Source: Candidatus Rifleibacteriota bacterium (GTDB lineage: Bacteria; Muiribacteriota; Ozemobacteria; Ozemobacterales; Ozemobacteraceae). From it: a DNA stretch of 64,000 nucleotides. A program made the position numbers and the translations under genes. Below, one piece after another: positions 36,671 to 46,163 of the stretch (the first letter of the stretch is position 1; every line of letters begins with the position of its first letter). Below the pieces are notes generated by a model. The model saw only the letters and a list, made by a program, of their open reading frames with translations. It was not told the DNA's origin and ran no database searches. The stretch lies in contig JADFZL010000002.1 in NCBI GenBank assembly GCA_015232575.1, forward strand, positions 496,001-560,000, given 5' to 3'.

Positions 36671-36880
36671 AGAGGGGGCACGCGCCCCCTCTCGACGGTC
36701 GAACAAGTTCGACCGTCTCACTCCCTGCGGTCGGGCGCTTTGCGCCCTCCGCTGAGCGCTGGCAATACTTTGTTCGCTGGTCTCACGCCATGCGGTTGAG
36801 TGCTTAGCATTCTACGCTGAGCGCTGGTTATGCTATGTTCGCCTGGGTCACTACCTGCTGTTAAGTAGTTTGTGCCATCC
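36671..36880 (-). repeat. 76-bp-family repeat followed by two decayed units
   Basis: 36671-36749 is a clear copy (TAGAGGGGGCACGCGCCCCC, GGTCGAACAAGTTCGACC, then a GGGCGCTTTGCGCCC hairpin). It is followed by two further units of about 65 bases, 36750-36813 and 36814-36880, which keep the frame of the element (GTCTCACGCCATGCGGTTGA and GTCACTACCTGCTGTTAAG align with GTCTCACTCCCTGCGGTCGG) but have lost most palindromes. This is a formerly tandem array in decay. Confidence 0.75.
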
Positions 36881-37115
36881 ATTGTTAGAAAATCTTTCAG
36901 TGATTAACCAAATTCCCGTACTACACGAATTCTACAGAATTTGCTTATTCAGTTTCTGTTAGGGGCTTGATTTGCCAAGCCCGAACTGACCCACGAATTA
37001 ATTGGGAAATACTTTCTATAAGAAATGCATTTATCTGCGTTCCTCTCACTCAGTACCCCCGCGTCTCTGCGTGATTCTTTTCTATTAAGCTTGCGAGAAT
37101 GGTGCTGGTTCATAC
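36881..37115. other. intergenic region with weak hairpin
   Basis: GGGCTTG (36963-36969) / CAAGCCC (36976-36982) could end transcription of the histidine kinase, though it lacks a U-tract. Nothing else is seen. Confidence 0.35.
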
Positions 37116-37973
37116 TTATACTTGCGAAGGATCAACAGGTATTTTTATTGTAAATATTGTTATTCTATCGAGTTCCGATTCAACATCAAGTGTTCCACCG
37201 TGCTTATTCACAATAACATCATGAGCAATTGCAAGACCCTGACCTGTTCCCTTGCCAACTTCTTTGGTAGTAAAGAACGGGTCAAATATTTTTTTTAGAT
37301 TATCTTTTGAAATGCCGCTGCCGTTGTCTGAAATCAATATTTCCACGTATTTGCCCAGTTGCTGGGTCTTTATTGTTATCAGGCCTTTCTCAAAGATTCC
37401 AGCTTTAATTTTGTCGTCAATTGCGTGTGCGGAATTAACAATCATATTGAGGAAAACCTGATTCAACTCATCTATAGAACAGAATACTTCTGGAAGGTTT
37501 TGATCAAGATCAAGTTTAATATCAGCAGAATATTTCCATTCATTTCTTGAAATTGTCAGAGTATTGGTTATGCCTCGATTTATGTCTCTGAAGGCTTTTT
37601 CTCTCAGGCTCGGGTGTCCGAATTCTTTCATTGCCAGAACGATTTTTGAGACACGTTCTACGCCTTCGAGAGTCTGAATAATCGCTTTGGGAATTTCTTC
37701 AGACAGAAAACTCAAATCTGCTTTGTTTTCACGCCTTGAAATTTCTGAATCAAGTTCGTTCGAAATATAGCCGGATTCACGCAGACTCTTTAAAGTGCTT
37801 CTGTAGAAGCTGACAAGGTCGAGAAAGCTTTTGAAGGAATCACCTAAAAATCTTGTGTTGTCACCGACATATTGCATTGGAGTGTTAATTTCATGAGCAA
37901 TTCCGGCAGCAAGTCTTCCCTGAGCTTCCATTCTCTGTGATAATACAAGTTTTTCATCATTTTCCAGTTTCAT
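37116..37973 (-). CDS. sensorless histidine kinase
   Basis: 285 residues from ATG 37973 (AAGGA 8 bases upstream; the earlier ATG at 37991 lacks a site). It starts almost directly at the H-box (RMEAQGRLAAGIAHEINTPM, with the phosphoacceptor His), followed by a long dimerisation helix pair and HATPase motifs NMIVNSAHAI (N box), DNGSGI (G1) and GTGQGLAIAH (G2). No sensor or transmembrane segment, so it should be controlled by a partner. It is the last gene of an operon after the Ser/Thr kinase (54 bases), which suggests cross-talk, and faces the receiver-HDOD gene downstream. Confidence 0.9.
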   Translation of the reverse strand: MKLENDEKLVLSQRMEAQGRLAAGIAHEINTPMQYVGDNTRFLGDSFKSFLDLVSFYRSTLKSLRESGYISNELDSEISRRENKADLSFLSEEIPKAIIQTLEGVERVSKIVLAMKEFGHPSLREKAFRDINRGITNTLTISRNEWKYSADIKLDLDQNLPEVFCSIDELNQVFLNMIVNSAHAIDDKIKAGIFEKGLITIKTQQLGKYVEILISDNGSGISKDNLKKIFDPFFTTKEVGKGTGQGLAIAHDVIVNKHGGTLDVESELDRITIFTIKIPVDPSQV

Positions 37974-38027
37974 TTTTGTGTCCTTGAGCATTCGAAGGGT
38001 TTTTCAGCTTGTAATTCAATACTGCAT

Positions 38028-40412
38028 TTATTTGCCCAGAAAGGTAGAAATCAGATCCCGTTTCTGTTGAAATTTCTTTCGTATTTGAACCAAGATTCTT
38101 AAGATAAAGAATATCAGAATTAATGAAATTGTAACAGAAAAATATATGTAAATAATAAAGATTTCTGAAAAGAGTGGTGAAATAAACAAAATGAGCAGGA
38201 AAATGGTCATGGGAATCATCTTTTGAAAAAGCCGATTTCTTTCTTCTGAGTATTTTATGATTTCTCTGACCAGAACTGATACAGTTAGAATGTTTGAAAA
38301 AGTAATTGAACCTGACTTTGTTACACCTGATTCCAGCAATATTCTTTCGACATCTTTCCATGAGCCGGGGGCTGAATTAGACTTTTTCAGCAGTTCAGAA
38401 GATGATTCAGACAATTTATAAATAAGCTGCATGTCTTCAAAAATGCTACCATCATTGTCGAGTTTGATTATTTCAGGCTTTCTGAAATATGCTGCAATTC
38501 GTTTTTCTATTTCAGTCGGCAGGAGGAAGGTGCGGAAAAATTGCTGGTTTAATCTCGCTGATTGCTTAATAAGACCCTGAAACGATGTGAGGTCTGTTTC
38601 GCCAAGTTTCCCCAGAAAAGGTTTCAGCTTTTCGAATAATTCATTTCTTTTGAGAATCAAAGAAATAAGTTCTGAAGCCTCTTTGAAGGAAATTTCTCCG
38701 TTACTCCAGTATTTAATAAGAAGTTCTGCAATCTGCGGGTCGTTGGTGGGCAATTGTTCAAGAAATGTTCTACAATTGTCGATCTGTTGCTTTTTCTTAT
38801 GGTCAGTCCTGAATAATTCAGGAGCAGAGATGCTCATTATAATTGCCTGAGCGCTGGTTATAAGCTTTTCGCTGACAAGAAGGGAAAGTCCGGAATATTT
38901 AAAGCTTCGTACAAAATCTGGGTCTATGGCATCACCAGATGCCAGTTTCAGAACAGACGCCTTCTTATTTATGGGTGCAGATGCAAGTTGTCCCTGTTCA
39001 ATTATTCCTGCAAAATTAAGATATTGTACGATATCACTCGGTATATTTATGAGGCTTTCCTCAAGTATCTTTTTTAGCTCACCATTAAAAATAATTTTAA
39101 TGAATTCAGAGTCAGAGTCATTTTGAGAAGACGAAACAATTCTTGAAATTCTTATTTCGATAAACTTTCTGTCGATAATTTCCCCGCGCCATTTTGGCCG
39201 AATATCCGGACAAAATGAGCATATCAGCCTGAAAAAAGATAAACTTGGAGAACTTCTTGAAACAACGATTCTTGAAATTCGGTCTGCCGTTTCAAGTTCG
39301 TGATTATTCTTCATCCAGGCTACAAAATGTCCCTGTTCCATTGTCTTTACGCCTGTTTCCCAAGTTTCAGGTGATGAAGAGAAAAACTCCAGACATTCTT
39401 CAAGAGATTCGAAGAGACGTCCCATGAATTTTTTTGGCACAGTAAGCTTTGCGACTATTTTTTTCTGACTACCGGATGAATTAACTTCAGAATCTCTTTC
39501 TATGTGTGGATCTTCGCCATTCAGCCATGCCGAGACCTGTTTTGCAGCCCATCTTTTTTCCGGATTTCTTGTTAACAGCCCTTCAAGAATGTTCCGCCAT
39601 CTTCCGGTAATGGTATCGGGAATTGGAAGACCTTTGGTTGCGATTTGAAAATACACAGACCTTCTTTTCAAACCTTCGAATGGATGCTCGCCCGCGAGCA
39701 TTTCAAGAATGATTACACCGAGTGACCACCAGTCACTTTCGTAACCGACAATTCCCGAAAGACTTTCAGGAGATTGGTACAAGCTGGTTCCCTTGACACG
39801 TGTAAACTTTTTCAGATCATTCTCTTCAAGAATTGAAGAAATTCCAAAATCTGTAAGTGCGAGTACAATTGGCTGATGCTTGCGTATAAGCAGGTTCTGA
39901 GGCTTGAGATCCAGGTGAATTATTCCGCAGTTATGAATTTTTACCAGAATTTCGGAAATGTTTTTGACAATTGCTTTTTTATCATATTCACCAGGTTGTC
40001 CGGTTTTCAAAATGGAATCAAGGGTTCCGGCCGAAAGATATTCCTGAATTTCGTAAAATCTATGAGAGCTCTCATCATTTGCGAACTCAAAGATTTCCAC
40101 AAACAGCTCAGGAGAAGCATTGTGTAATCTTTTCAGAATTTCATGGATTCCAGGTTTGGGCGTTATTCCCTGCCTGAAAAGCTTCAAAATGTACATTTTA
40201 TCATCTTTCTGCACGAGAAAAATATCTGCTTCTCCGCCTTGTGCCGGGAAAGATTTGATAATGTTGTAATTTTTGAAAGAGTTGTTTTCCCGATAAGTTA
40301 CTTCAGAAGAATTTGAATTGAAAAAATCATTGACTGTTTTTTCCGAACTATCTGAAGTTTTATTTAAATCGGGATTATCGTCAGGAATGGTCTGTCGGGA
40401 ATCATTTTTCAT
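38028..40412 (-). CDS. membrane-linked Ser/Thr protein kinase
   Basis: 794 residues. Kinase domain about 45-305: glycine loop variant SFPAQGGEADIFLV, ATP-binding Lys in MYILKLFR, catalytic loop IHLDLKPQNLL (HRD Arg replaced by Leu, a non-RD kinase), DFG in LALTDFGISS, and SPES as the APE motif. The long region 330-730 is unassigned and mostly helical. Two transmembrane helices near the C-terminus (MIPMTIFLLILFISPLF and IYIYFSVTISLILIFFIL) anchor it. It starts 3 bases after the flippase-like gene and precedes the histidine kinase, so Ser/Thr and His kinases are in one transcript. Confidence 0.9.
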   Translation of the reverse strand: MKNDSRQTIPDDNPDLNKTSDSSEKTVNDFFNSNSSEVTYRENNSFKNYNIIKSFPAQGGEADIFLVQKDDKMYILKLFRQGITPKPGIHEILKRLHNASPELFVEIFEFANDESSHRFYEIQEYLSAGTLDSILKTGQPGEYDKKAIVKNISEILVKIHNCGIIHLDLKPQNLLIRKHQPIVLALTDFGISSILEENDLKKFTRVKGTSLYQSPESLSGIVGYESDWWSLGVIILEMLAGEHPFEGLKRRSVYFQIATKGLPIPDTITGRWRNILEGLLTRNPEKRWAAKQVSAWLNGEDPHIERDSEVNSSGSQKKIVAKLTVPKKFMGRLFESLEECLEFFSSSPETWETGVKTMEQGHFVAWMKNNHELETADRISRIVVSRSSPSLSFFRLICSFCPDIRPKWRGEIIDRKFIEIRISRIVSSSQNDSDSEFIKIIFNGELKKILEESLINIPSDIVQYLNFAGIIEQGQLASAPINKKASVLKLASGDAIDPDFVRSFKYSGLSLLVSEKLITSAQAIIMSISAPELFRTDHKKKQQIDNCRTFLEQLPTNDPQIAELLIKYWSNGEISFKEASELISLILKRNELFEKLKPFLGKLGETDLTSFQGLIKQSARLNQQFFRTFLLPTEIEKRIAAYFRKPEIIKLDNDGSIFEDMQLIYKLSESSSELLKKSNSAPGSWKDVERILLESGVTKSGSITFSNILTVSVLVREIIKYSEERNRLFQKMIPMTIFLLILFISPLFSEIFIIYIYFSVTISLILIFFILRILVQIRKKFQQKRDLISTFLGK

Positions 40413-40415
40413 TAA

Positions 40416-41441
40416 TCAAACAGTAACATCAGACTCTTTGTTATTCTTTTCTTTTTCTGCTGATTCAGCCTGTTCTGACATTTCTTTGAAGGAAATATTT
40501 TCGTGAAAAAGGAGAACTGATCCGATGAGTAACACATACAAATATGAAACAATATGTGTCGCCAGGCCGAATGTTACTGCCCGTTCCTTATCGATTCCGA
40601 ACATATCAGTAAAAACCAGAACGCAGCAGTATTGGTAGATTCCAATCATCCCCGGACTGGACGGAATCATTGCGCCAATTGAAAGTACTCCGAGAAATAA
40701 GAGCAGTTCAGATATTCCAAGATTTATAGACCATATTTTAAAATTCAGCCATATTGTCAAAAGTGAAGCAAACCACGAGATATATGACCAGATAATGGCT
40801 TTGAAAACCAATTCAGGGGATCTGATCAAGGCAAATCCTTTGATAAATGAGTCTTCCATCTTTATTATCCGCTCTCGTAAATGTTCGGGAAGATATTTCA
40901 GGAAAAAGTGCAGGAAATTATCAACGAGTGATCTTTTTGTCTGCAAGACAATCATAAAAATCAGAATCAATGCGTAAAAAATAATTGCAGAAAAAAAAGC
41001 TTTCCGTACAACACCGGTTATGAGTTGTGGAAAAGCGTAAATGGAATATGAAAGAACCGATACGATAACCAGACCATCCAGAAACCTTTCAAGAAAAACT
41101 GACCCGAACGCTTCAGAAGTTGAAACAAGACCTCTCCGTCCGAGGTAGTATGATCTGATTATCTCGCCTGCTCTTGCTGGCAGTATATTGTTGAAAAAAT
41201 AACAGAAGACTATTCCGGTATACAGGTTGAAAATTGGTACAGCGTGGTCTTTCAACAACACTCGCCATCTGAAAGCCCGAAAAATCTGTTCAAAAGTAAC
41301 TGCGATGAGAGGCAGATAAAGCAGTCCAAGACGAGCCTGGGAAACAAGCGCAGGAATCTTTTCCCAGTCAACTTTTCTCAGGGCAAGCCATAAAAACAGG
41401 AAACTGATCAGAAATCCAGCGATTTTTTTAAAATGTGACAT
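40416..41441 (-). CDS. UPF0104/YbhN (MprF N-terminal-like) membrane protein
   Basis: 341 residues, about eight transmembrane helices. Family landmarks: KIAGFLISFLFLWLALRKVDW at the start, AFRWRVLLKDH, FFNNILPARAGEIIRSYYLGRR (the strongly conserved P-x-R-x-G-E/D-x2-R motif), ERFLDGLVIV and IPSSPGMIGIYQY. The same fold forms the flippase half of MprF; free-standing members are thought to flip or handle lipids, unproven for most. The acidic C-terminal tail lies in the cytoplasm. It stands between the lipoprotein gene (24-base gap) and the kinase gene (3-base gap). Confidence 0.88.
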   Translation of the reverse strand: MSHFKKIAGFLISFLFLWLALRKVDWEKIPALVSQARLGLLYLPLIAVTFEQIFRAFRWRVLLKDHAVPIFNLYTGIVFCYFFNNILPARAGEIIRSYYLGRRGLVSTSEAFGSVFLERFLDGLVIVSVLSYSIYAFPQLITGVVRKAFFSAIIFYALILIFMIVLQTKRSLVDNFLHFFLKYLPEHLRERIIKMEDSFIKGFALIRSPELVFKAIIWSYISWFASLLTIWLNFKIWSINLGISELLLFLGVLSIGAMIPSSPGMIGIYQYCCVLVFTDMFGIDKERAVTFGLATHIVSYLYVLLIGSVLLFHENISFKEMSEQAESAEKEKNNKESDVTV

Positions 41442-41465
41442 GATAGGTTAGTTTTGCATAATAAT

Positions 41466-44429
41466 TCAGGCGCCGGTTTCGAAGATTACGAGTTGTATTT
41501 TTCCATTTAAAACGCATGTTGCGACAAGCTTCGATGTAAGAATATCAAAACTTAACGGAAAAACTGTGAGTGAACGGCTGAAAATACGATTTTCGAGTTC
41601 AAATGATTGTTTATTGCCGCTACTGGAAATAATTCTTGTCAGTGTTGGCTTGTCTGACAGTGAATCACTAATTCCCCATAAATCATTATTATTATCAAAA
41701 ATAATTTGTTCAAAATCAGGATTTAATTTGGGAAGCTCATTTTTGTAAGTCTCAGAAAGAATTACCAGCCCCTTATTCTTTAGAAAGGCAGAAAAAATCA
41801 GATCTGAAGAAGATTTGATTCTGGGCAGAAAAACCAGTTTTTCATTGAATTCGCCGGATTTGAGTGTTTTTACTTCGGGGGAATCGGTTGTTATGAAATA
41901 TTTTCCGTCTTCCTGTACAATGAAATGCTCTCCAGCGCTGTTAACCATAAAATCAAAATCTTTTCCCGGCTCAAGCAGTTCTGTTATTGTCTTAAAAAGA
42001 ATCACCGGTGTCTTGTCATCAGAGATACGGAAAAACGCTGTAAGAAGCTTATCATTTTTGTACCCAGTTGCGATTATTGAAAATGAGTTATCTCTATCAA
42101 AAATACGGGCAGATTCGATTCGGTCAAAATCCTTAATTTCAATTTTTCCAGATTCTTTCAGAGAATTTTCAAATCTTCTTATTCTAAGCGTATTTCCAAT
42201 AGAACTTGCAATATAAATTTTCTTTCCAAAGTAGGTTGCCAGAATCAATCCATCATTTTTGAAAGTAATTGAAGCTACTGGCTGACTGTTCAGGCCAATT
42301 TTGAAAATAGAAACTGTCCCGGCAGATGATCCGGCGATAAAACAGGAACCATTGCTGCATGAGCTTCCATGAAATTCCTGAAGCAAAATACCGGTATCAA
42401 TTATCTCAGGTTCATTGAAAACAGAAGATGTGTAGGACGTTTCAGATGATGTGGAATCAGGGCTGGAATTTGTATTTGAGGCTTGTGTAATTTCTGATCG
42501 TTTTTCAGAGATTGGCTCATAGGTATTTTGAGAAGGAAACTCAGAAAGAGAAAGAACAAGGTCGGGGATGTTAAATTCGCACAAATCAATTTTTGTGGAA
42601 GATGGCGAGCATGCGATAGAAATGGTATAAGTTCCGGGCTTAAGAGAATGTTTTGCTGAAATAAAATTATTGCCTGTTAATTCATGATTTAATTGAAAAT
42701 ACTCTTTTTCGTTCCGCGCAAAAATCTCAATGCTGTCTTCAGGGAAAGAACCCTCAATGATGATGTTTTCAGATTGAACAGACACAGAATCTATTTTCGG
42801 AAATCTGGTTGTGAGATTAATATTGATTACTCTGGAAGAGCCTGGGCAAATTAAAAACGGTTCAGCAAAAGAAGCAGGAAGAGAATAAAAATTATCTGTG
42901 GAAATCAGATATGAACCTGTTGAAAGATTTCCGAAGAAATATGAATCATTGTTTTCCCTCAGGATTTGGCTGCCATACTCAAGAAACTTTCCGCCGCCAA
43001 CATCTCTTGAGATTCTTATACATGCAGGAAACTTCTGATTGATTCCGTTAACAGAACCAGACAAGTCGATATACCATGGGTTTAAGACCACATTTATGCG
43101 ATTCACTGATTTTGCTGGAATCTCAAGATTGTCAAGTTCTTTCAAGTCAGTTGAAATCTCATAACTGCCCTCTGGTTGAATCTGAAAAATTCCCTTTGGA
43201 AGATTCGAAAAAGTGAAAATTTCTTTGCTTTTGTTTCCTGAAAATGTGCAGGAAGCAACAATTTCAAGTGTCTGGCGATCAACAAGGTTTAATATCAGCG
43301 GATAATCCTGTTTCAGTCCATCTATTTCGATTTCAACTTGAGAAAAGACATTTTCAACAGGCAGAGCGGCTTTATTTTCTTCTTCAACAGGTTGAACAGA
43401 GCTGCCTGCAGTAAATGTGGATTTTATTGCTGATACAGTTTCTGCTTCGACGCTAAGCGATAGTGGAATAGAAATGCCGTTTCTGTGGTCTTCTGCGGTA
43501 AGGTCTGCTTGTCCTGCAGGAATGTTATCGAAGAAGAATTTTCCTGAAAAATCAGTTATTGTAACAGCTGGGAAACTTTTAGAAAATATTACCGCAGGAA
43601 AAGTCATTCCTGAATTTTCAACTATTCTGCCAAGGATTTTGCCACATCCTTTTTGAAAGGGTGTTTCAGTAATAATTATATTATCCAGTTTTGTTTCCTG
43701 TTCAGGAAAAATTACAATTTCTTTTTGAAAAAATAGCATTTTATCGGGTTTGACAGCAATCAGTCTGAAAATACCGGGGGAAATATTCGTTATTCGAAAG
43801 CTTCCGTCTTTTCTGGTGAGAGTAAAAAATGGAGCCCCTGAAAGAAATACCAGGGCATTCTCAACTTCTTCCCCTTCATTTGAAAGGACTTTGCCGCAGA
43901 GTTCTCCATCCTGGTTATCAAGTGAAATAAGAACTGAAGATGATTCAGATGAAGGTCTTACGCCGGTTTTGATAGTATATTTTCCGGATGTCTGGTTGAA
44001 AGCAAGTAAGGTAAATTCAATTTTAGGAAGATTGTCGATTTGAAATGTTCCATTTTCATTTACTTCAACTATTTTGTCGAAGAACCCGGGCTGAAGAAGG
44101 GCAGAAGCATCACAGAAAGATTTTTCGGGGTCGCCGCTCTTGAAACATCTTATCCCAAGTTGCATCGCCTTATGCGGAGCAATAAGAGCCACTTTAATGT
44201 CTTTGAAATTCAGAATATCAGAGTTTTCTGATTTTTTAATTTCCCCGCAAATTGTGCCGGGCAGAAGACTTGAATTGTTATTTAGTGTAAGACCGACAGG
44301 ATTATTTCCAGTTCTCTGCTCATCGTTCTGGCAGCCGGAAATAAAAAATGACATAAAAGCGAGGAGCAAAATAAACTTTGCAGCCTTTATGTTAGATTGC
44401 TTGTTGTACTCAAAATAATTCACTTTCAT
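41466..44429 (-). CDS. large lipoprotein with carboxypeptidase regulatory-like repeats
   Basis: 987 residues. A lipobox FFISGCQ after a hydrophobic stretch (FILLLAFMSFFISGC, Cys about 33) makes it a lipoprotein. The N-terminal half holds several carboxypeptidase-regulatory-like beta units (ELCGKVLSNEGEEVENALVF with GSFRITNISPGIFRLIAVKP, and ILGRIVENSGMTFPAVIFSK with GKFFFDNIPAGQADL). A Ser/Thr-rich linker sits near 625-665, and the C-terminal 300 residues look like a beta-propeller of degenerate blades (GTVSIFKIGLNSQPVASITF and similar). First gene of the operon with flippase-like protein and kinases. Likely a surface or periplasmic sensor or scaffold, by inference. Confidence 0.75.
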   Translation of the reverse strand: MKVNYFEYNKQSNIKAAKFILLLAFMSFFISGCQNDEQRTGNNPVGLTLNNNSSLLPGTICGEIKKSENSDILNFKDIKVALIAPHKAMQLGIRCFKSGDPEKSFCDASALLQPGFFDKIVEVNENGTFQIDNLPKIEFTLLAFNQTSGKYTIKTGVRPSSESSSVLISLDNQDGELCGKVLSNEGEEVENALVFLSGAPFFTLTRKDGSFRITNISPGIFRLIAVKPDKMLFFQKEIVIFPEQETKLDNIIITETPFQKGCGKILGRIVENSGMTFPAVIFSKSFPAVTITDFSGKFFFDNIPAGQADLTAEDHRNGISIPLSLSVEAETVSAIKSTFTAGSSVQPVEEENKAALPVENVFSQVEIEIDGLKQDYPLILNLVDRQTLEIVASCTFSGNKSKEIFTFSNLPKGIFQIQPEGSYEISTDLKELDNLEIPAKSVNRINVVLNPWYIDLSGSVNGINQKFPACIRISRDVGGGKFLEYGSQILRENNDSYFFGNLSTGSYLISTDNFYSLPASFAEPFLICPGSSRVININLTTRFPKIDSVSVQSENIIIEGSFPEDSIEIFARNEKEYFQLNHELTGNNFISAKHSLKPGTYTISIACSPSSTKIDLCEFNIPDLVLSLSEFPSQNTYEPISEKRSEITQASNTNSSPDSTSSETSYTSSVFNEPEIIDTGILLQEFHGSSCSNGSCFIAGSSAGTVSIFKIGLNSQPVASITFKNDGLILATYFGKKIYIASSIGNTLRIRRFENSLKESGKIEIKDFDRIESARIFDRDNSFSIIATGYKNDKLLTAFFRISDDKTPVILFKTITELLEPGKDFDFMVNSAGEHFIVQEDGKYFITTDSPEVKTLKSGEFNEKLVFLPRIKSSSDLIFSAFLKNKGLVILSETYKNELPKLNPDFEQIIFDNNNDLWGISDSLSDKPTLTRIISSSGNKQSFELENRIFSRSLTVFPLSFDILTSKLVATCVLNGKIQLVIFETGA

Positions 44430-44988
44430 TTACCAGCATATTAATATACCTTATCACAGTTTTTTTCAAGTTTTTTTTTCAACATACAAAGCATTTCGGT
44501 GGAAATCCCAAATGTCAAAAGCTCATGAGAGTAATTACCTGCATTTTCCGGAAAATTGATGGTGTCACAAAGTGCGAGGGGGTTACTATCCCAGTACTTG
44601 GGGAACGATTTATAGCGCCCATTTGAACAACAAATTTTCAAAGCAGCTATGATTGATTTGTGATTCGATGGGATTTCAAAAGGAGCGGCTTGAAAGATAC
44701 AAATAAATATGCTAGGATAAACGCGCTAAATAAGTGAAATTGTAGCACTTATCATTGCTCATTGAAAAATTCCTGTTTTTCTCGATATAAATTTTCAAAA
44801 TTGAGACTATTTTCGTGAAAAAAACGTGAATATCAGTGCGCATTTATGTAAAACAGATTTATGGTTGTTTGAGTGGTGATTTCAGGGTTCGAGACTGATA
44901 AATTGACATCATAAATCTTGGTGATACCGTGAAATCGAAAAACGAAATATCAGTTTAGGTATTCCACGCTAGAGGGGAGTAAATCTTT
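44430..44988. other. divergent intergenic region before the RiPP cluster
   Basis: About 560 AT-rich bases with promoters expected for the lipoprotein operon (minus) and the RiPP cluster (plus). A 35-base fragment of repeat family C is at 44751-44785 (GCTCATTGAAAAATTCCTGT). A minus-strand 66-codon frame at 44441-44641 lacks support. No second precursor peptide was found here. Confidence 0.45.
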
Positions 44989-45936
44989 TTGATTTTTCAG
45001 GTTTCTTATCCTCAAAGTTTATTAATCAAAAAAAGGCCTCAATCAAATGATTTTGAAGCTTTTTTTCAGACACTTTTCAAATGTATTAAAGAACGTGGTC
45101 ATATTTTGAAAATAGCTGTCGATTCTTTAGCTCCCACAGCAAGTCCAGGGGTTATTTCCATTTTAATTCATTCCACTGGTAAACAGATTAATACCTGGTA
45201 TATTAAACGAGGCTATCTCAGGAAGCAATTTTATCTTGATTCTATGGGTTATTCAGGCTGGTCTGAGCTTGCCCGGTCACGGGACTTGTTTGAAGAGTCG
45301 CAACTTGAAGACGAGCAGAGTTCCAGATTGTTTGTTGAGAATTATCGTAATAACAACCTCGAAAAAAATATCAGCAAATGGCCTCAACCTGAAAAGCATT
45401 TTGAGCCTGGAGAAAGAAGTTATTATTTTCTTCCTCTGCAGATTTTCGAGGACTTTGTAATACAACTTTCGAGGATTGATTACTTCTCATTTGTAAAGGC
45501 AGTTGCCCGGGCAGTTCGGGAGTCAGATAGTGATTTGATTATAAAGCGTCATCCTTTATGCAAGTCAAAAGAGGTATTCACACTCTTGTCAGAATTGTCC
45601 CTTCAGCCTGAAATTAAAATTTCTAACAGATCGGTATGCAGTCTCATAAAAAACAGCAAGGGTGTAATATGCATTAACTCAGGAGTCGGTTTTGAATCAT
45701 TGTTTTATTATAAGCCGGTCATCAATGCTGGGGATTCGGACTATGGATGGGTGACTTCTCAGGTACAAACTCTGGAAGAAGTATATTCTTTCCAGACAAT
45801 TGCCCGAAAACCCGTTAATTCAAGCTCAATAGCTAAATTTCTTAATTACACATGCAATAAATACTTCGTGAATTACGACGATGAATCAATGATGCACTCA
45901 AGGCTTGAGAGAATAGAAAAAATGGCAATAGTGTGA
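44989..45936 (+). CDS. KpsC/KpsS-like capsule glycosyltransferase homologue
   Basis: 315 residues from TTG 44989, supported by GAGGGGAG nine bases upstream. The second half matches capsule polysaccharide biosynthesis (Kdo-transferase-type) proteins: LIIKRHPL, the SVCSLIKNSKGVICINSGVG segment, GFESLFYYKPVINAGDSDYG and the helix after it. The N-terminal half is divergent. In capsule loci such enzymes add beta-Kdo to lipid; here the neighbours are RiPP enzymes, so it may transfer a sugar in the same pathway, or be an unrelated first gene (228 bases separate it from the oxygenase). Cytoplasmic. Confidence 0.65.
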   Translation: MIFQVSYPQSLLIKKRPQSNDFEAFFQTLFKCIKERGHILKIAVDSLAPTASPGVISILIHSTGKQINTWYIKRGYLRKQFYLDSMGYSGWSELARSRDLFEESQLEDEQSSRLFVENYRNNNLEKNISKWPQPEKHFEPGERSYYFLPLQIFEDFVIQLSRIDYFSFVKAVARAVRESDSDLIIKRHPLCKSKEVFTLLSELSLQPEIKISNRSVCSLIKNSKGVICINSGVGFESLFYYKPVINAGDSDYGWVTSQVQTLEEVYSFQTIARKPVNSSSIAKFLNYTCNKYFVNYDDESMMHSRLERIEKMAIV

Positions 45937-46163
45937 TCAATATAATTTTCCACATCAATTGCTAATTAAGCTCAGAATTATGATAGATAAAGGTTTTTAA
46001 AAAATCGAAATCACCAAAGTTTAAATGAAGAAAGTTTTGTATTACATGCTGTAGAGAATTTTGATGGGTAAAGGCTGAATTTACCTTTCATGCTTGTGTA
46101 TACTACTGAAGGGATGTAAAATAGGACAAATTTAGTTTTTAAATTGGAAATAATGGAGAAAAA

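Noticed and set aside
36963..36982. Strong rho-independent terminator
   Set aside because: Stem of only 7 bp and no U-tract on either strand; kept only as a weak hairpin note.
44441..44641. 66-codon minus-strand frame
   Set aside because: No ribosome site and no features; lies in the likely promoter region.
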